DNA from: Pseudomonas migulae | GTDB lineage: Bacteria > Pseudomonadota > Gammaproteobacteria > Pseudomonadales > Pseudomonadaceae | Direction of reading: 5' to 3' | NCBI RefSeq assembly: GCF_024169315.1 | Contig: NZ_JALJWR010000001.1 | Location: 6,374,501-6,438,500 of the forward strand | Length of the DNA: 64,000 bases | Notes under the pieces: model-generated | The model's input: the letters and a program-made list of their open reading frames with translations, nothing else | What the model was told of the DNA's origin: nothing | The model's database searches: none | Translations under genes and position numbers: made by a program | Shown here: in pieces, positions 22,848 through 32,246 of the stretch | How positions within the stretch are numbered: position 1 is the first letter of the stretch | Layout: each line of letters begins with the position of its first letter

Positions 22848-23405
22848 ATGTTACGTTTCTGGTTACCTGTGGTCTGCGCGCTGGCTGTTCTGCCCAGCAT
22901 TTCCAATGCCGTTGCAAACGATGCTGCTTACCTGTTGAGTCCGGGTGACAAGCTCAACGTTTCTGTGTGGGGCGAAGACAAGCTCAAACAGGATCTGATC
23001 GTTCTTCCCAATGGAAGCATCAACTTCCCACTGGCGGGGCGGGTCGATGTCGCGGGGCTCGATACCACCGCAGTGGAAGAGAAAATAGCCGCCAAGCTAA
23101 CCAAGTTCATACCCGATCCCCAGGTGAGCGTTGTTGTCACGAGCACCGAAGGCAATCTCGTGTACGTGCAGGGCAAGGTCGTGAAACCCGGCCCTGTGCA
23201 CATGTCCGGTCAAACGTCAGTGCTGCAGGCATTGAGCCAGTCGGGCGGTCTCGACAAATTCGCCGACACGGATGACATCAAGGTCGTGCGACTCAACGGG
23301 ACCAAGCAAGAGATCCTGCGGGTCAACTACAGCAAGTTGATGTCCGGCGATGACATGTCCACCAATTTTCTACTTAAGGCCGGCGATACGCTGGTTGTGC
23401 CTTAG
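22848..23405 (+). CDS. Polysaccharide export protein (Wza/EpsA-like, SLBB type)
   Basis: A 185-residue periplasmic or outer-membrane protein with a signal peptide (about 1-24, ending SNAVA). The Poly_export domain covers about 26-110 (YLLSPGDKLNVSVWGEDKLKQDLIVLPNGSINFPLAGRVDVAGL) and one SLBB domain follows (VYVQGKVVKPGPVHMSGQTSVLQALSQSGGL). It is shorter than Wza and lacks an obvious lipobox Cys at the cleavage point, so it probably needs a partner for the outer-membrane pore; the barrel gene directly downstream is the natural candidate. The ribosome-binding site GGAGGGATCCCG precedes the ATG. It is the first clear gene of the export block. Confidence 0.92.
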   Translation: MLRFWLPVVCALAVLPSISNAVANDAAYLLSPGDKLNVSVWGEDKLKQDLIVLPNGSINFPLAGRVDVAGLDTTAVEEKIAAKLTKFIPDPQVSVVVTSTEGNLVYVQGKVVKPGPVHMSGQTSVLQALSQSGGLDKFADTDDIKVVRLNGTKQEILRVNYSKLMSGDDMSTNFLLKAGDTLVVP

Positions 23406-23431
23406 CCTTGCGCGATGCACTAGGGATTACT

Positions 23432-24550
23432 TTGCTTGCGTTTCGAACTACCGGGGTTGCCACGGCAATCCTCATCCTGCCGTTCTCGGGTATGGCCTAT
23501 GCGGCTACCTGGCAATCAGCAATCGCGGTGCCCTCGACTGTCGAGTACGACAGCAACCCACTGTTGCTGACGAGTGGCGAGAAGGGGGTGACCCGAACCA
23601 TCATCGCCCCCGATTACACCCTTGTCGGCACTTCCGGACGGGATGAGTTCCAGTTCGGCCTCGGTGTGTATGTCGTGCGCTCGTCCGAAACGGACATCGT
23701 GTCTGACCGTGAAGATCCCAGATTAAAGTTTGGGTGGAAGCGCGAAACCGAAACGGGCAGTTATGGACTCACGGCCCGCTATGAAGAGAGCTCGACGCTT
23801 TCCACCGCGGTTCAGGAAACCGGCGTGGTGTCTGCGGACGATGGCACGCAGAAACTCTATACGGTCGGCGGCAACTGGAGCACCGCGCTCAGCGAACGAA
23901 GCACCCTGATCAACGAAACTGACTACACTCACGTCACTTACGACGTGGATACGTTGATCGACTATGACGAGTTGGCGACCCGTTTTACCTGGAACTACGC
24001 ATGGAACGAGCAGGTCGAGCTGTTCAGCCGTCTGGGCGTTCGGCGCTATGAGCCGGCGGAAGGTACCGCGGCTTCCTCCTCGAACAGCTACACCCCGACG
24101 GTAGGCGTGAACTTCCTGCTCTCCGAACGGTTCAAGGGATCGGTGTATGCGGGCGTCAATCAGATTTCCGGTACCGGCGACGGCCCCAAGGGGCAGGGCG
24201 GTGTGGCGTTCCAATATACCGGTGAGCGAGTGGAGGCGAGCATCGACGCCGCTCGTAGCACCGTTGCCAGCGGGGACGGTGGTTTCGTCGAAGCGGATAC
24301 CGCCAGAGGCACATGGAGTTATGCCATCGACGAGACCCGACGCACCGGTTTTGAAGCCTATTGGCAAGACAGCAAAGGGCAAACGCCGAACACCCTGCAC
24401 AATTACAGTGCCTGGTTCAGTCAGGAACTCTCGCCTTTTTGGATTGCGCGCCTATCCTTCACTTACAAAGAACGCAAGCAGGACGGCTTGCCGGATGCCA
24501 GTGCAAATGTCGTCGGGTTGACCTTGACTTATAGTTATCCCGGTCTCTGA
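23432..24550 (+). CDS. Outer-membrane beta-barrel protein of the exopolysaccharide locus
   Basis: About 372 residues, a predicted barrel: signal peptide ending SGMAYA, then alternating strands with many Tyr/Trp/Phe and Glu/Arg, ending in TLTYSYPGL. It resembles the barrel proteins seen in exosortase-type exopolysaccharide loci (the TIGR03016-like group), where they may form the export pore with the Wza-like protein. No ATG precedes the signal peptide. TTG at 23432 is chosen because AGGG stands six bases ahead; a TTG at 23408 is the other choice. It begins soon after the export gene stop, so translational coupling is likely. Confidence 0.8.
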   Translation: MLAFRTTGVATAILILPFSGMAYAATWQSAIAVPSTVEYDSNPLLLTSGEKGVTRTIIAPDYTLVGTSGRDEFQFGLGVYVVRSSETDIVSDREDPRLKFGWKRETETGSYGLTARYEESSTLSTAVQETGVVSADDGTQKLYTVGGNWSTALSERSTLINETDYTHVTYDVDTLIDYDELATRFTWNYAWNEQVELFSRLGVRRYEPAEGTAASSSNSYTPTVGVNFLLSERFKGSVYAGVNQISGTGDGPKGQGGVAFQYTGERVEASIDAARSTVASGDGGFVEADTARGTWSYAIDETRRTGFEAYWQDSKGQTPNTLHNYSAWFSQELSPFWIARLSFTYKERKQDGLPDASANVVGLTLTYSYPGL

Positions 24551-24571
24551 AATTCAGCTTTGTGATGATCT

Positions 24572-26137
24572 ATGACTACTGAATACGAAATGTCGGTCAA
24601 CGACTACATTGCAATCATCAAGCACCACGCGGTGCTGTTGATCGTCAGTTGCGCTGCGATCCTTGGCGTGAGCATCGCGGTCGCGATGTCACTCCCGCCC
24701 ACCTTTGAATCCTCCGGCACGATTCTGATCGAGTCGCAGCAAATCTCGCCTGAGCTGGTCGCGGCAAACAACGGCACCTTTGCCGATGAGCGCATCGAAG
24801 TCATTCGCCAGCGTGTGATGACCCGCGAGAACCTGGCAGCGATCATCGACAAATACAATCTGTTCTCTACTCAAGGCCGGCACTTGAGCGTTTCCGAGAA
24901 AATCGATGAGATGCGCAATGCGATTGGCGTCACCCTGGTCAGCGCCGCGATCAAGGGACGCGGGGAAGTGACGATTGCGTTTCGCCTTTCCTTTGAGCAC
25001 CGCCAGCCAGAGATTGCCACCCAGGTGGCCAACGAGCTGGTGACGCTGTTTCTGAATGAGAACATCAGGCAGCGCACCGAGCGCGCCAATGAAAACACCG
25101 AGTTCGCAAAGCAGGAGGCGGACAAGCTCGAGGTTGCCCTGAATGCCCAGGACAGTCGCGTGGCGATATTCAAGGAGTTGCACAGCAACGCGTTACCCGA
25201 AAATCGGGAGTTGCTCTCGAATATGCTGACGCGCGCTGAAACCGACCTCAAAGAGGTCGACCGTGACTACAAGGCTGCCCGTGAGGAATTGCGTTTCAAC
25301 GAGTTGGAGCTTGTCGCCGCCAACACCGGCGTAGCGACCAAGCCTGGAGCAACGGGTGCAGCGGCTGACAAACCGCAGGATCTGGGCAGCCTCAAGGTGG
25401 AGTACGCCCGGTTGCAGACGCTGTATACCGATGCCCACCCCGATGTGCGTGCCGTGAAACGCAAGATTGCCGCACTTGAAGCGAACAAGACGGTGGCGGG
25501 CAGTGCGGCAGTGCCCGTCAATATGGATGTAGCGAAAGCTCAGGCGCGGATAGCTGCCACCGAGGCGCGTATCCGGTCACTGGCGGATCAGAGGCAGCAG
25601 ACGCAGCAGAAAATATCCGAATACGAAGCGCAGATTATTGAAATGCCTCAAGTCGAGCGCGGCCTGATCACGCTGATGCGCGACCATGACAACGCGAAAA
25701 AGAAATATGAGGAAATGCGCGCCAAAGAGATGAACGCGAGAATTTCCGAAAGCCTGGAACAGGAAAACAAGGCGGAGCGCTTTGTACTCCTGGAAGCGCC
25801 GCTGATGCCTGAAAAGCCGGTTCGGCCGAACCGCAAGAAAGTGGTCGCCATGGGCTTCGTGCTTGCCCCGGTGGGCGCTGGCGCACTGGTGATGCTTCTC
25901 GAGATGATGAGTTCGCGCGTGCGCGGTGCTGAAGCCCTGGCCAGTGTGCTCGGCAGACGCGTACTGGTTTCCATTCCCTACATTCACACCATGGCCGAAC
26001 TGGAGCGCCGCAAGAAGTGGCGAACGCGCCTGATCCTGTGTGGAATCGTGCTGTTCGCGATCCTTCTGGTGCTCGTGCACTTCCTCTACATGCCTCTGGA
26101 TCAGCTGGCGTATAAAACGCTGGGCCGGTTTGCATAA
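24572..26137 (+). CDS. Polysaccharide chain-length determinant (Wzz-like, kinase-less Wzc half)
   Basis: A 521-residue inner-membrane protein. An N-terminal membrane helix at about 18-38 precedes a Wzz domain. A long periplasmic coiled-coil region follows at about 150-240 and 330-400 (repeated heptads rich in Glu, Lys, Arg, Gln). A Pro-rich motif (APLMPEKPVRPNRKK) comes before the helix VVAMGFVLAPVGAGALVML. A third helix lies near the C-terminus (LILCGIVLFAILLVLVHFLYM). It should control chain length and couple the polymerase to export. The tyrosine kinase is a separate protein encoded 11 bases downstream. The ATG at 24590 is a second possible start. Confidence 0.9.
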   Translation: MTTEYEMSVNDYIAIIKHHAVLLIVSCAAILGVSIAVAMSLPPTFESSGTILIESQQISPELVAANNGTFADERIEVIRQRVMTRENLAAIIDKYNLFSTQGRHLSVSEKIDEMRNAIGVTLVSAAIKGRGEVTIAFRLSFEHRQPEIATQVANELVTLFLNENIRQRTERANENTEFAKQEADKLEVALNAQDSRVAIFKELHSNALPENRELLSNMLTRAETDLKEVDRDYKAAREELRFNELELVAANTGVATKPGATGAAADKPQDLGSLKVEYARLQTLYTDAHPDVRAVKRKIAALEANKTVAGSAAVPVNMDVAKAQARIAATEARIRSLADQRQQTQQKISEYEAQIIEMPQVERGLITLMRDHDNAKKKYEEMRAKEMNARISESLEQENKAERFVLLEAPLMPEKPVRPNRKKVVAMGFVLAPVGAGALVMLLEMMSSRVRGAEALASVLGRRVLVSIPYIHTMAELERRKKWRTRLILCGIVLFAILLVLVHFLYMPLDQLAYKTLGRFA

Positions 26138-26148
26138 GGAATACAGAC

Positions 26149-26937
26149 ATGGAAATTATCAAGCCCGATACCGAAAACACCGAGCCCGAGACCTCTTCAA
26201 AAGCCTTGACGTCCACCGCGCATTCTTCAGGTCTGAATGCGCTCAGTTATGTGCAAACCAAAGTTGTACCTTTGCGGCCGGATCACCTCGAGCGCAATCG
26301 CATTGTGGCGTACAACAAGAACTCGAACATGGGCGGGGCGTTCGATCTGCTGCGTACGCAAGTTCTGAAAGTCATGGAAGAAAATGGCTGGCGTACACTC
26401 GCCATCACCTCGCCGACACCAGAGGCCGGCAAGACAGTACTAGCGATCAACCTGGCAATGAGCATCGCGCATCACACCACCAAGACGGCGTTGCTGGTGG
26501 ACTTCGATTTGCGTCGTCCAAGGGTGGGCGCCTATCTGGGGCTGCCGATGGAGAAATCGCTCAACGAATACCTTGAAAATGAAGCGGAACTGCAAGAGGT
26601 GCTGGTCAATCCGACCTTGCCACGCTTTGTGGTCCTGCCGACGCGTGAGGCGGTTCCGCTCTCCACCGAAGTGTTGTCATCGCCCAAGATCAGTCATTTG
26701 ATTACCGACCTGCGCGAGCGCTACAGCTCACGTATCGTGATTGCCGACTTGCCGCCATTGTTGAGTTCGGATGATGCGATCAACGTCTTGCCCAAGTTCG
26801 ACTGTGTTCTGCTCATCGTCGCCAACGGTTTGAACAGCAGGAAAGAGATCGAGGAAAGCCTGCATCTACTGGGTGGGGCGAATCTGATTGGTACAGTGTT
26901 GAACAAAGCCGAGCCGCAAAACCGCTCTTACTACTAG
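26149..26937 (+). CDS. CpsD/CapB-family tyrosine kinase (BY-kinase ATPase)
   Basis: A 262-residue cytosolic kinase. Walker A is in SPTPEAGKTVLAINLA (about 86-101), Walker A' in LLVDFDLRRPRVG and Walker B in IVIADLPP. The tail ends RSYY with two Tyr, fewer than in long Tyr clusters. It should phosphorylate itself together with the Wzz-like partner and so pace polymer synthesis. The N-terminal 60 residues are disordered and acidic. It follows the chain-length gene by 11 bases and ends the plus-strand export block; a hairpin between it and the convergent galE may stop both. Confidence 0.9.
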   Translation: MEIIKPDTENTEPETSSKALTSTAHSSGLNALSYVQTKVVPLRPDHLERNRIVAYNKNSNMGGAFDLLRTQVLKVMEENGWRTLAITSPTPEAGKTVLAINLAMSIAHHTTKTALLVDFDLRRPRVGAYLGLPMEKSLNEYLENEAELQEVLVNPTLPRFVVLPTREAVPLSTEVLSSPKISHLITDLRERYSSRIVIADLPPLLSSDDAINVLPKFDCVLLIVANGLNSRKEIEESLHLLGGANLIGTVLNKAEPQNRSYY

Positions 26938-26956
26938 CGCGTCATCCTCAAGCGAT

Positions 26957-26977
26957 CGGCGCTAGCGGCCAGCGCCG
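26957..26977. terminator. Hairpin between convergent kinase and galE genes
   Basis: CGGCGCT, loop AGCGGCC, AGCGCCG. A 7-bp GC-rich stem in the 43-bp gap between two convergent stops. There is no clear T run, so termination is only a suggestion. Confidence 0.4.
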
Positions 26978-26980
26978 ACT

Positions 26981-27958
26981 TCACTGCCAGGGATGCTTCT
27001 GCTCCCAGCTCCAGGCGTGCGTCACGATCTGTTCCAGCGAAGCGAATTGCGGTTGCCAGCCAAGTAGCGCGTGGGCCTTTTGGGGATCCGCCACAAGGCG
27101 TGGTGGATCACCCGCACGGCGTGGCGCATCGCTGACGGAGATTGCCCGGTCGGTGACACGCCGCGCCGTGTCTATCACTTCCTGTACCGAGAATCCGTGG
27201 CCATTGCCGAGGTTGAACGCCGTGCTTGCACCGCCGGCCACCAGGTAATCCACGGCCAGTGCGTGAGCGGCCGCCAGATCGGCAACGTGTACGTAGTCGC
27301 GAATGCATGTGCCGTCAGGCGTGTCGTAATCGCGGCCATAGACGGTGATGCTCGCGCGCCGACCGGAGGCGGCTTGCAGGATCAGTGGCAACAAGTGGGT
27401 TTCCGGCTCATGGCGTTCACCCAGCTGTCCTTCCGGGTCTGCTCCGGCGGCGTTGAAGTAGCGCAGGCAAACCGACTTCAATCCGTACGCGCGATCGAAA
27501 TCTTCAAGCACCTGCTCCACCATCCACTTGCTGCGACCATAGGGGTTGATCGCCGCCTTGGGATGTTCTTCGTCGATGGGCACATACACCGGGTCGCCAT
27601 AAACAGCGGCCGTCGAGGAAAAGACGAAGTGCTTGATGTTCGCGCGAACCATGGCTTGCAGCAGCGTCAGCGTGGCGGCCAGGTTGTTCTGATAATACTT
27701 GGCCGGTTCAGTGACGGATTCGCCAACCTGTATGAACGAGGCGAAGTGGAACACGGCATCGAAGCGGTGTGCGGCAAACAAGGCGTCCAGGGCGTGCGCG
27801 TCGGCGATGTCCAGTTCAACCAGTTTTCCGCCGGTCAAGGCGTCGCGATACCCCGTGGAGAAATTGTCGGCTACCACCAGTTCGTGGCCTGCGCGCAGTA
27901 GATGCTTGACCATGTGCGAGCCGATATAACCTGCGCCGCCGACCACCAAAAAATTCAT
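26981..27958 (-). CDS. galE: UDP-glucose 4-epimerase
   Basis: A 325-residue NAD-dependent epimerase of the extended SDR family. The nucleotide-binding motif is VVGGAGYIGSHMVKHLL at about 4-20, the catalytic Ser/Thr is in VFSSTAAVYG, and YGRSK near 147-151 gives the Tyr and Lys. The C-terminal part has YFNAAGADPEGQLGERHEPETHLLPL, characteristic for GalE. It interconverts UDP-glucose and UDP-galactose (or the acetamido forms) and supplies a sugar nucleotide for the polysaccharide. ATG 27958 has AGGAGG six bases ahead. It is downstream of the glycosidase gene on the minus strand. Confidence 0.93.
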   Translation of the reverse strand: MNFLVVGGAGYIGSHMVKHLLRAGHELVVADNFSTGYRDALTGGKLVELDIADAHALDALFAAHRFDAVFHFASFIQVGESVTEPAKYYQNNLAATLTLLQAMVRANIKHFVFSSTAAVYGDPVYVPIDEEHPKAAINPYGRSKWMVEQVLEDFDRAYGLKSVCLRYFNAAGADPEGQLGERHEPETHLLPLILQAASGRRASITVYGRDYDTPDGTCIRDYVHVADLAAAHALAVDYLVAGGASTAFNLGNGHGFSVQEVIDTARRVTDRAISVSDAPRRAGDPPRLVADPQKAHALLGWQPQFASLEQIVTHAWSWEQKHPWQ

Positions 27959-28003
27959 CCTGTCCTCCTGGAAATTGTTGCTGTGCAAACGCGGATTGTA
28001 CCG

Positions 28004-30625
28004 TCAGTGAGCAGCGTTTTTTCTCAAAAACAACCAATTGAAAGCCTGCACGCCGTCGAACTTGATCGTGTAGCGCCCGTCAACGTAAGTCGTGGGCAAC
28101 TTCTTCATTTGCGCCAGCGTACCTTGTGTGAACAGCGTCAGGCCTGGCGGTCCCTGAATGCTGAGCGTGCCTTCGAGCGGCTCGACATAAAAAGGCGTTT
28201 TGTCGTCATCTTTGGGGATGGCGCGAGTGCCCAGGGAAATCAGCAGGTTCTGCGATCGACCCACAGGCGCGGCGTCCAGGCTTTGCACCACCACACTGGC
28301 ATTGGCGGTCTTCACTTGGACCTGGATGTTGCCGAGGCTGATCGACTCGCCGCCGATCCAGCCGGTGACAGCCTGGGTGCGCGGCGTATTGACAGTGTAG
28401 ATGCCTTGTTTCCAGTTGCGTTTCAGCTCACCCGTATCGGTCGTGGACTCGCTGGCATTGGCGTCCAGCAACGACTGGTCAGGGTCATGAAACACCTTCG
28501 CATTGCTCGGGATAACGCCCGGCTGCAACCAGGTTAATTCCGGCGTGTGCGGCATGGCGATTTGCAGCTTGCCTTTCTCCATGGCCGTGCGCAAAAAAAC
28601 AGAATTGGCCGGAGAAACGGGTTTGTTGAACAGGGTGTCCGGTGTCGGTGCAAAGACGTAAGTGGTGTTGGCTTCGCTGACGTCGGCGCGACGATAGAGC
28701 AGGGCGGCGGCGGGCAGGGTGGCCAGCATGGCCGGATCGTTATAGGCGTGCCAGTTGTCAGCCGTCACCCAGCCACCGTCGAGCGGCTGCTGGCTGTAAG
28801 CATATTGCATCAGCGCGTCCCAGCCCTGATGGCTGGCGGTGCCGGCGACATAGAGTGGCAACGAGTGGCGATCGGGTGTCGGGAACGGTTCGTTGTTCCA
28901 CTCGGTGACGGTCAGCGGTTTGCCGGTGACCTGGCCGGCGGCAATCCAGTCGACGATGCCTTCGCTGGTGAGCGGGTTTTTCTCCAGTTGCCCGGAGCCG
29001 CCATAACTATGAACGTCGATGACGTCGCCAGACGTCAGGGCCGGCAAGGAACTCAGGCCGTCACCGCCCCAGCTGCTGGTGGTGGCGATGGGCACCTTCA
29101 CGCCCAGTTCGCGCAGATGCCGAATCATCTCTACGTTGAAATTCTGTTCCAGATCGTTAAGGAACAGCTTGGAGGGGCCATGCTCCCACGAGCGCCAGGT
29201 GAGCCCTGCCGATAGATTGTGCTGGCTGGCAAAGGCATCGGCCCGGTTCTTGTAGAGCTCCCAGTGCTTGGGGACGCCCTTGTCTCGCAACAGGGCGTTG
29301 CCAAAGTGTTGAGTGACGTCGTTTTCGTTGGTGATCAGCACGGCGGCGATTGCCGGATCATCTTTATAGGCGAGGCCGGTGAAGGGATTTACGTGAGTCA
29401 TGTAGGCTTCGGCAAAGCGTTTCATTGCCTGCTGGATAGTGAGGTTTACATACGCGAAGCCCTTGAGGCTGGCGTTGTTCTGTTCGTTTTTTGGCAGCTC
29501 GTCGAAGCCGAAAATGTTGTCCTTCGCCATCAGGGCTCGCTCGACGTGCATGTCGAGCCATACATAGATGCCTTCGTCTTTCAGGCACTTGATCCACCAG
29601 TCGATTTTTTTCAGCGATTCTGCGCTGAGTTGCTGAGTGTCATGCGTTTGGTCGCGGTCGCCAAAGATATTCGGGCTGACCCAGGGCGAGTCATGGTGGT
29701 GCAGTCGCACGAGGTTGAAACCGAGTGCCGACAGGCGTTTGGCTTGTTGCTTGATTGCATCGTCGGACGTTCGGAACAGCGCGTAGGACGTGATGTTGGT
29801 GCCCCAGAAACGCGCCGGGGTGTTGTCCGCGAACAGCAGTTGTTCGCCGGAGGCTTTGACGAAGCCGCGCTTGCCCGCAGGTTTTTCATCAGCGTTGAGA
29901 AAGGACAGATCGACCGGCGAGGTCTTGATGTCGACCTTGTCATCTGGCCAGCTCTTCGGGTCCGTGAGGCCGAAGCGTTCGGTCGTGGTGGGGCCGAGCG
30001 TCACGTCACCGGAAATGCTCAAGGTGGCTTTGATATTCTGTCGACCGGGCTTGATTGAGCCCTTGTAGAAAAAAGCACGCACCTCGGATGGACTGCCGGG
30101 CTCAAAGTACACACTCGCCAGTGCCGGCTCGAAACGCATCTCGATGCGTCGACCTTGTGCGTTGCCCCACGACCAGCCGCGGTTACCGGGCAGCAAATCC
30201 GGCTTGCCCATTTCTCCGTCGAAAAGGGTCGGGGCGAAATTGAAGACGATACCCCCACCCATCACGCCCGACTTCACGCTGTGTGCATCCAGGTCAAAGT
30301 CCCAGGTCAGCGTCTGCTCGTCTTTCTTCTGGATCTGCGTCGCCAGGTCGAAGTCCAATTCCTTGTTCTGGCCTTCCAGGGTGTATTTGTAGGGGGCGTC
30401 AACCTTGAACCGGGTGCCGAAAGACGTCCAGTCCCAGTTACTCCCCCAGAAGGTGAATTTTGAGGCAAACACAGGGCTGCCGCCGCGCGTCAGCACCGGC
30501 AGACCGCTGAGTTCATCGACGCTGGCGACCCACTCCGACGCCCAGGTCCTGAACGGCCAGATGGCAACGCACAAGAGCGCCAGAAGCAGCATCGGAGTGC
30601 GGCGAGACAAAGTGGTCATTGGCAT
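28004..30625 (-). CDS. Secreted glycoside hydrolase (GH5-like clan A), probably acting on the exopolysaccharide
   Basis: An 873-residue exported enzyme with signal peptide ending RTWA. An N-terminal beta domain (about 25-240) is followed by a TIM barrel marked by PARFWGTNITSYALF, LGFNLVRLHHHDSPW, YVWLDMHVE, the acid/base region VLITNENDV and the nucleophile region PLTVTEWNNE. A C-terminal beta region ends the protein. The pairing of NE and EW motifs fits clan GH-A glycosidases. In polysaccharide loci such enzymes trim or cut the polymer in the periplasm. ATG 30625 overlaps the stop of the polymerase gene (TAATG), indicating coupling. The frame is open to 30727 but that part lies inside the polymerase gene. 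Confidence 0.85.
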   Translation of the reverse strand: MPMTTLSRRTPMLLLALLCVAIWPFRTWASEWVASVDELSGLPVLTRGGSPVFASKFTFWGSNWDWTSFGTRFKVDAPYKYTLEGQNKELDFDLATQIQKKDEQTLTWDFDLDAHSVKSGVMGGGIVFNFAPTLFDGEMGKPDLLPGNRGWSWGNAQGRRIEMRFEPALASVYFEPGSPSEVRAFFYKGSIKPGRQNIKATLSISGDVTLGPTTTERFGLTDPKSWPDDKVDIKTSPVDLSFLNADEKPAGKRGFVKASGEQLLFADNTPARFWGTNITSYALFRTSDDAIKQQAKRLSALGFNLVRLHHHDSPWVSPNIFGDRDQTHDTQQLSAESLKKIDWWIKCLKDEGIYVWLDMHVERALMAKDNIFGFDELPKNEQNNASLKGFAYVNLTIQQAMKRFAEAYMTHVNPFTGLAYKDDPAIAAVLITNENDVTQHFGNALLRDKGVPKHWELYKNRADAFASQHNLSAGLTWRSWEHGPSKLFLNDLEQNFNVEMIRHLRELGVKVPIATTSSWGGDGLSSLPALTSGDVIDVHSYGGSGQLEKNPLTSEGIVDWIAAGQVTGKPLTVTEWNNEPFPTPDRHSLPLYVAGTASHQGWDALMQYAYSQQPLDGGWVTADNWHAYNDPAMLATLPAAALLYRRADVSEANTTYVFAPTPDTLFNKPVSPANSVFLRTAMEKGKLQIAMPHTPELTWLQPGVIPSNAKVFHDPDQSLLDANASESTTDTGELKRNWKQGIYTVNTPRTQAVTGWIGGESISLGNIQVQVKTANASVVVQSLDAAPVGRSQNLLISLGTRAIPKDDDKTPFYVEPLEGTLSIQGPPGLTLFTQGTLAQMKKLPTTYVDGRYTIKFDGVQAFNWLFLRKNAAH

Positions 30626-32151
30626 TACCGGAGTTGGAGGTGGGCGCTCGCAGTGACTGCGTTCGACGTGTGCTTGAGCTTGCGAGCCATCTGGGCATAG
30701 GCAACACCCAGCCCGGCCACCGACCAATACACCACGGGAATGAACGTGATGCTGCTGACGGTCACGATGGTCACCATAATCCCGGCCAGTGTCGCCAGGA
30801 GCGCGCGTCCGAGCCGGCGTGTCTCGTCATCCTTGTCGGGAAACGAGCGCATCGCTTTGCGGATGCCCAGCAGAACCGTGACGAAAAAAGCCACGAACAG
30901 CGTCAACCCGACCAACCCGACCTGCAGCGCCACGTTGATGTAGGTGTTGACGATATCGATGATGCCCTGGCCCTGGATCATGGACTGCATTTCCGGCGTG
31001 TTGCGGAAGTCGAAAGCGCCAAACAAGGGGTTGCGCTGGATAACGATCATTGCGTTATCGAACAAACGTTGCCGGTACGTGATGTTCTCTACTTCGAGAG
31101 TGCCAATGAACGGTAGCAGGTCCAGGATTTTGTGCCCGCCCGGCACGATGGCCAGCAATGGAAGGGCGAGCACCGCGGCGAGCGCCAGCAGCATCAATTT
31201 TTTGGCAGCGCCGCGACCCGTGGCGATGAACGCTGTGATCATGACGACGGCGCCGATCCAGGGACCGCGCGACAGCGGCGCGAACAATCCGCCAGCCAGC
31301 AAGAGACCGCCAAGCCGGCGCTGGAACTTGCTGCGCACACCTTCCTGCAAAAACAGGTACAGGCCGAGGGCGACGCTGATGACAAACCCCAGCGCAATGG
31401 CCTGGCCAGTGGTGGCGCTCGCGCGCAATGAACCGCCACGGCTCAAGTAGCCGGACATTTCCCATTGCATGCCCAGGGCGTCGGTCAGCGCGCTGTAGAG
31501 CAGCCAGCTGCGGGCAAATTCGAAGAGCCCGATAATCGACAGCACCATGGCGGCAAGGACAAAGGCCAACAGGGCGTCCTTGAAATCGTTGATGTCTTTC
31601 AGGGCCCGGCTGGCAACGTAGTAAGGCAGGAAAACTTCGATGAACATGTAGACGGTTTGGCGCAACGTGTCGGTGAGCGTGGTTTCGCGCAGCAACAGCA
31701 GGCTCGTCAACGCAAGGCCGCCGGCCAACAGCTTGTCAGGCCAGGTGCGCCCGAAAGGCAAGGTGTCCGCTCGCCTGCGCAGCGCGAAAAATGCCGGAAG
31801 CAAAACGCACAGGGACAACAGCCGGATGTGGTTGAGATCAAAGAAATAATTGATGATGCCCATGCCGGGAATCTGCGCCGACGCCGGCGGCACGATAAAC
31901 AGCAACATGAAAAACAGCGCTATGGGATTGCGCTCGCGTTTTCGGGCGATCGTCAGCACCACAGCGGCAACGGCTGCATACACCCAGAAACTGTGCGCGA
32001 AAAAAACCAGCAGGGTCAAGACGAACCACAGGTTGCGGCGCCGTGTGAAGTCGTTGTACGGAATCAGGTCCTTTGCGGGTCGACGGGCAAGAGCAAAAAC
32101 GGTGCCGGCGAGGACCAGAATGACGATTAGCGCGCGAATGTGCTCAGGCAT
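30625..32151 (-). CDS. O-antigen polymerase/ligase-like membrane protein (Wzy)
   Basis: A 508-residue inner-membrane protein with about 11-12 hydrophobic segments and a larger loop near 310-380 (LPFIGTLEVENITYRQRLFDNAMIVIQRNPLFG). The last is typical of the Wzy_C/O-antigen ligase domain. It is the probable polymerase that links repeat units in the periplasm. It is first in a three-gene minus-strand unit with the glycosidase and galE. About 100 bases separate its start from the divergent flippase gene. The alternative is a ligase, but a polymerase fits the surrounding Wzx/Wzz/kinase set. Confidence 0.88.
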   Translation of the reverse strand: MPEHIRALIVILVLAGTVFALARRPAKDLIPYNDFTRRRNLWFVLTLLVFFAHSFWVYAAVAAVVLTIARKRERNPIALFFMLLFIVPPASAQIPGMGIINYFFDLNHIRLLSLCVLLPAFFALRRRADTLPFGRTWPDKLLAGGLALTSLLLLRETTLTDTLRQTVYMFIEVFLPYYVASRALKDINDFKDALLAFVLAAMVLSIIGLFEFARSWLLYSALTDALGMQWEMSGYLSRGGSLRASATTGQAIALGFVISVALGLYLFLQEGVRSKFQRRLGGLLLAGGLFAPLSRGPWIGAVVMITAFIATGRGAAKKLMLLALAAVLALPLLAIVPGGHKILDLLPFIGTLEVENITYRQRLFDNAMIVIQRNPLFGAFDFRNTPEMQSMIQGQGIIDIVNTYINVALQVGLVGLTLFVAFFVTVLLGIRKAMRSFPDKDDETRRLGRALLATLAGIMVTIVTVSSITFIPVVYWSVAGLGVAYAQMARKLKHTSNAVTASAHLQLR

Positions 32152-32246
32152 GAATTAATGCACTTATTGAATGGTGAGCGAAGCATAGTGGATTGCCTGA
32201 TTGCGGCTATAGTAACGTTCGTGCAACAGAGTCCGGGATTGATGTT

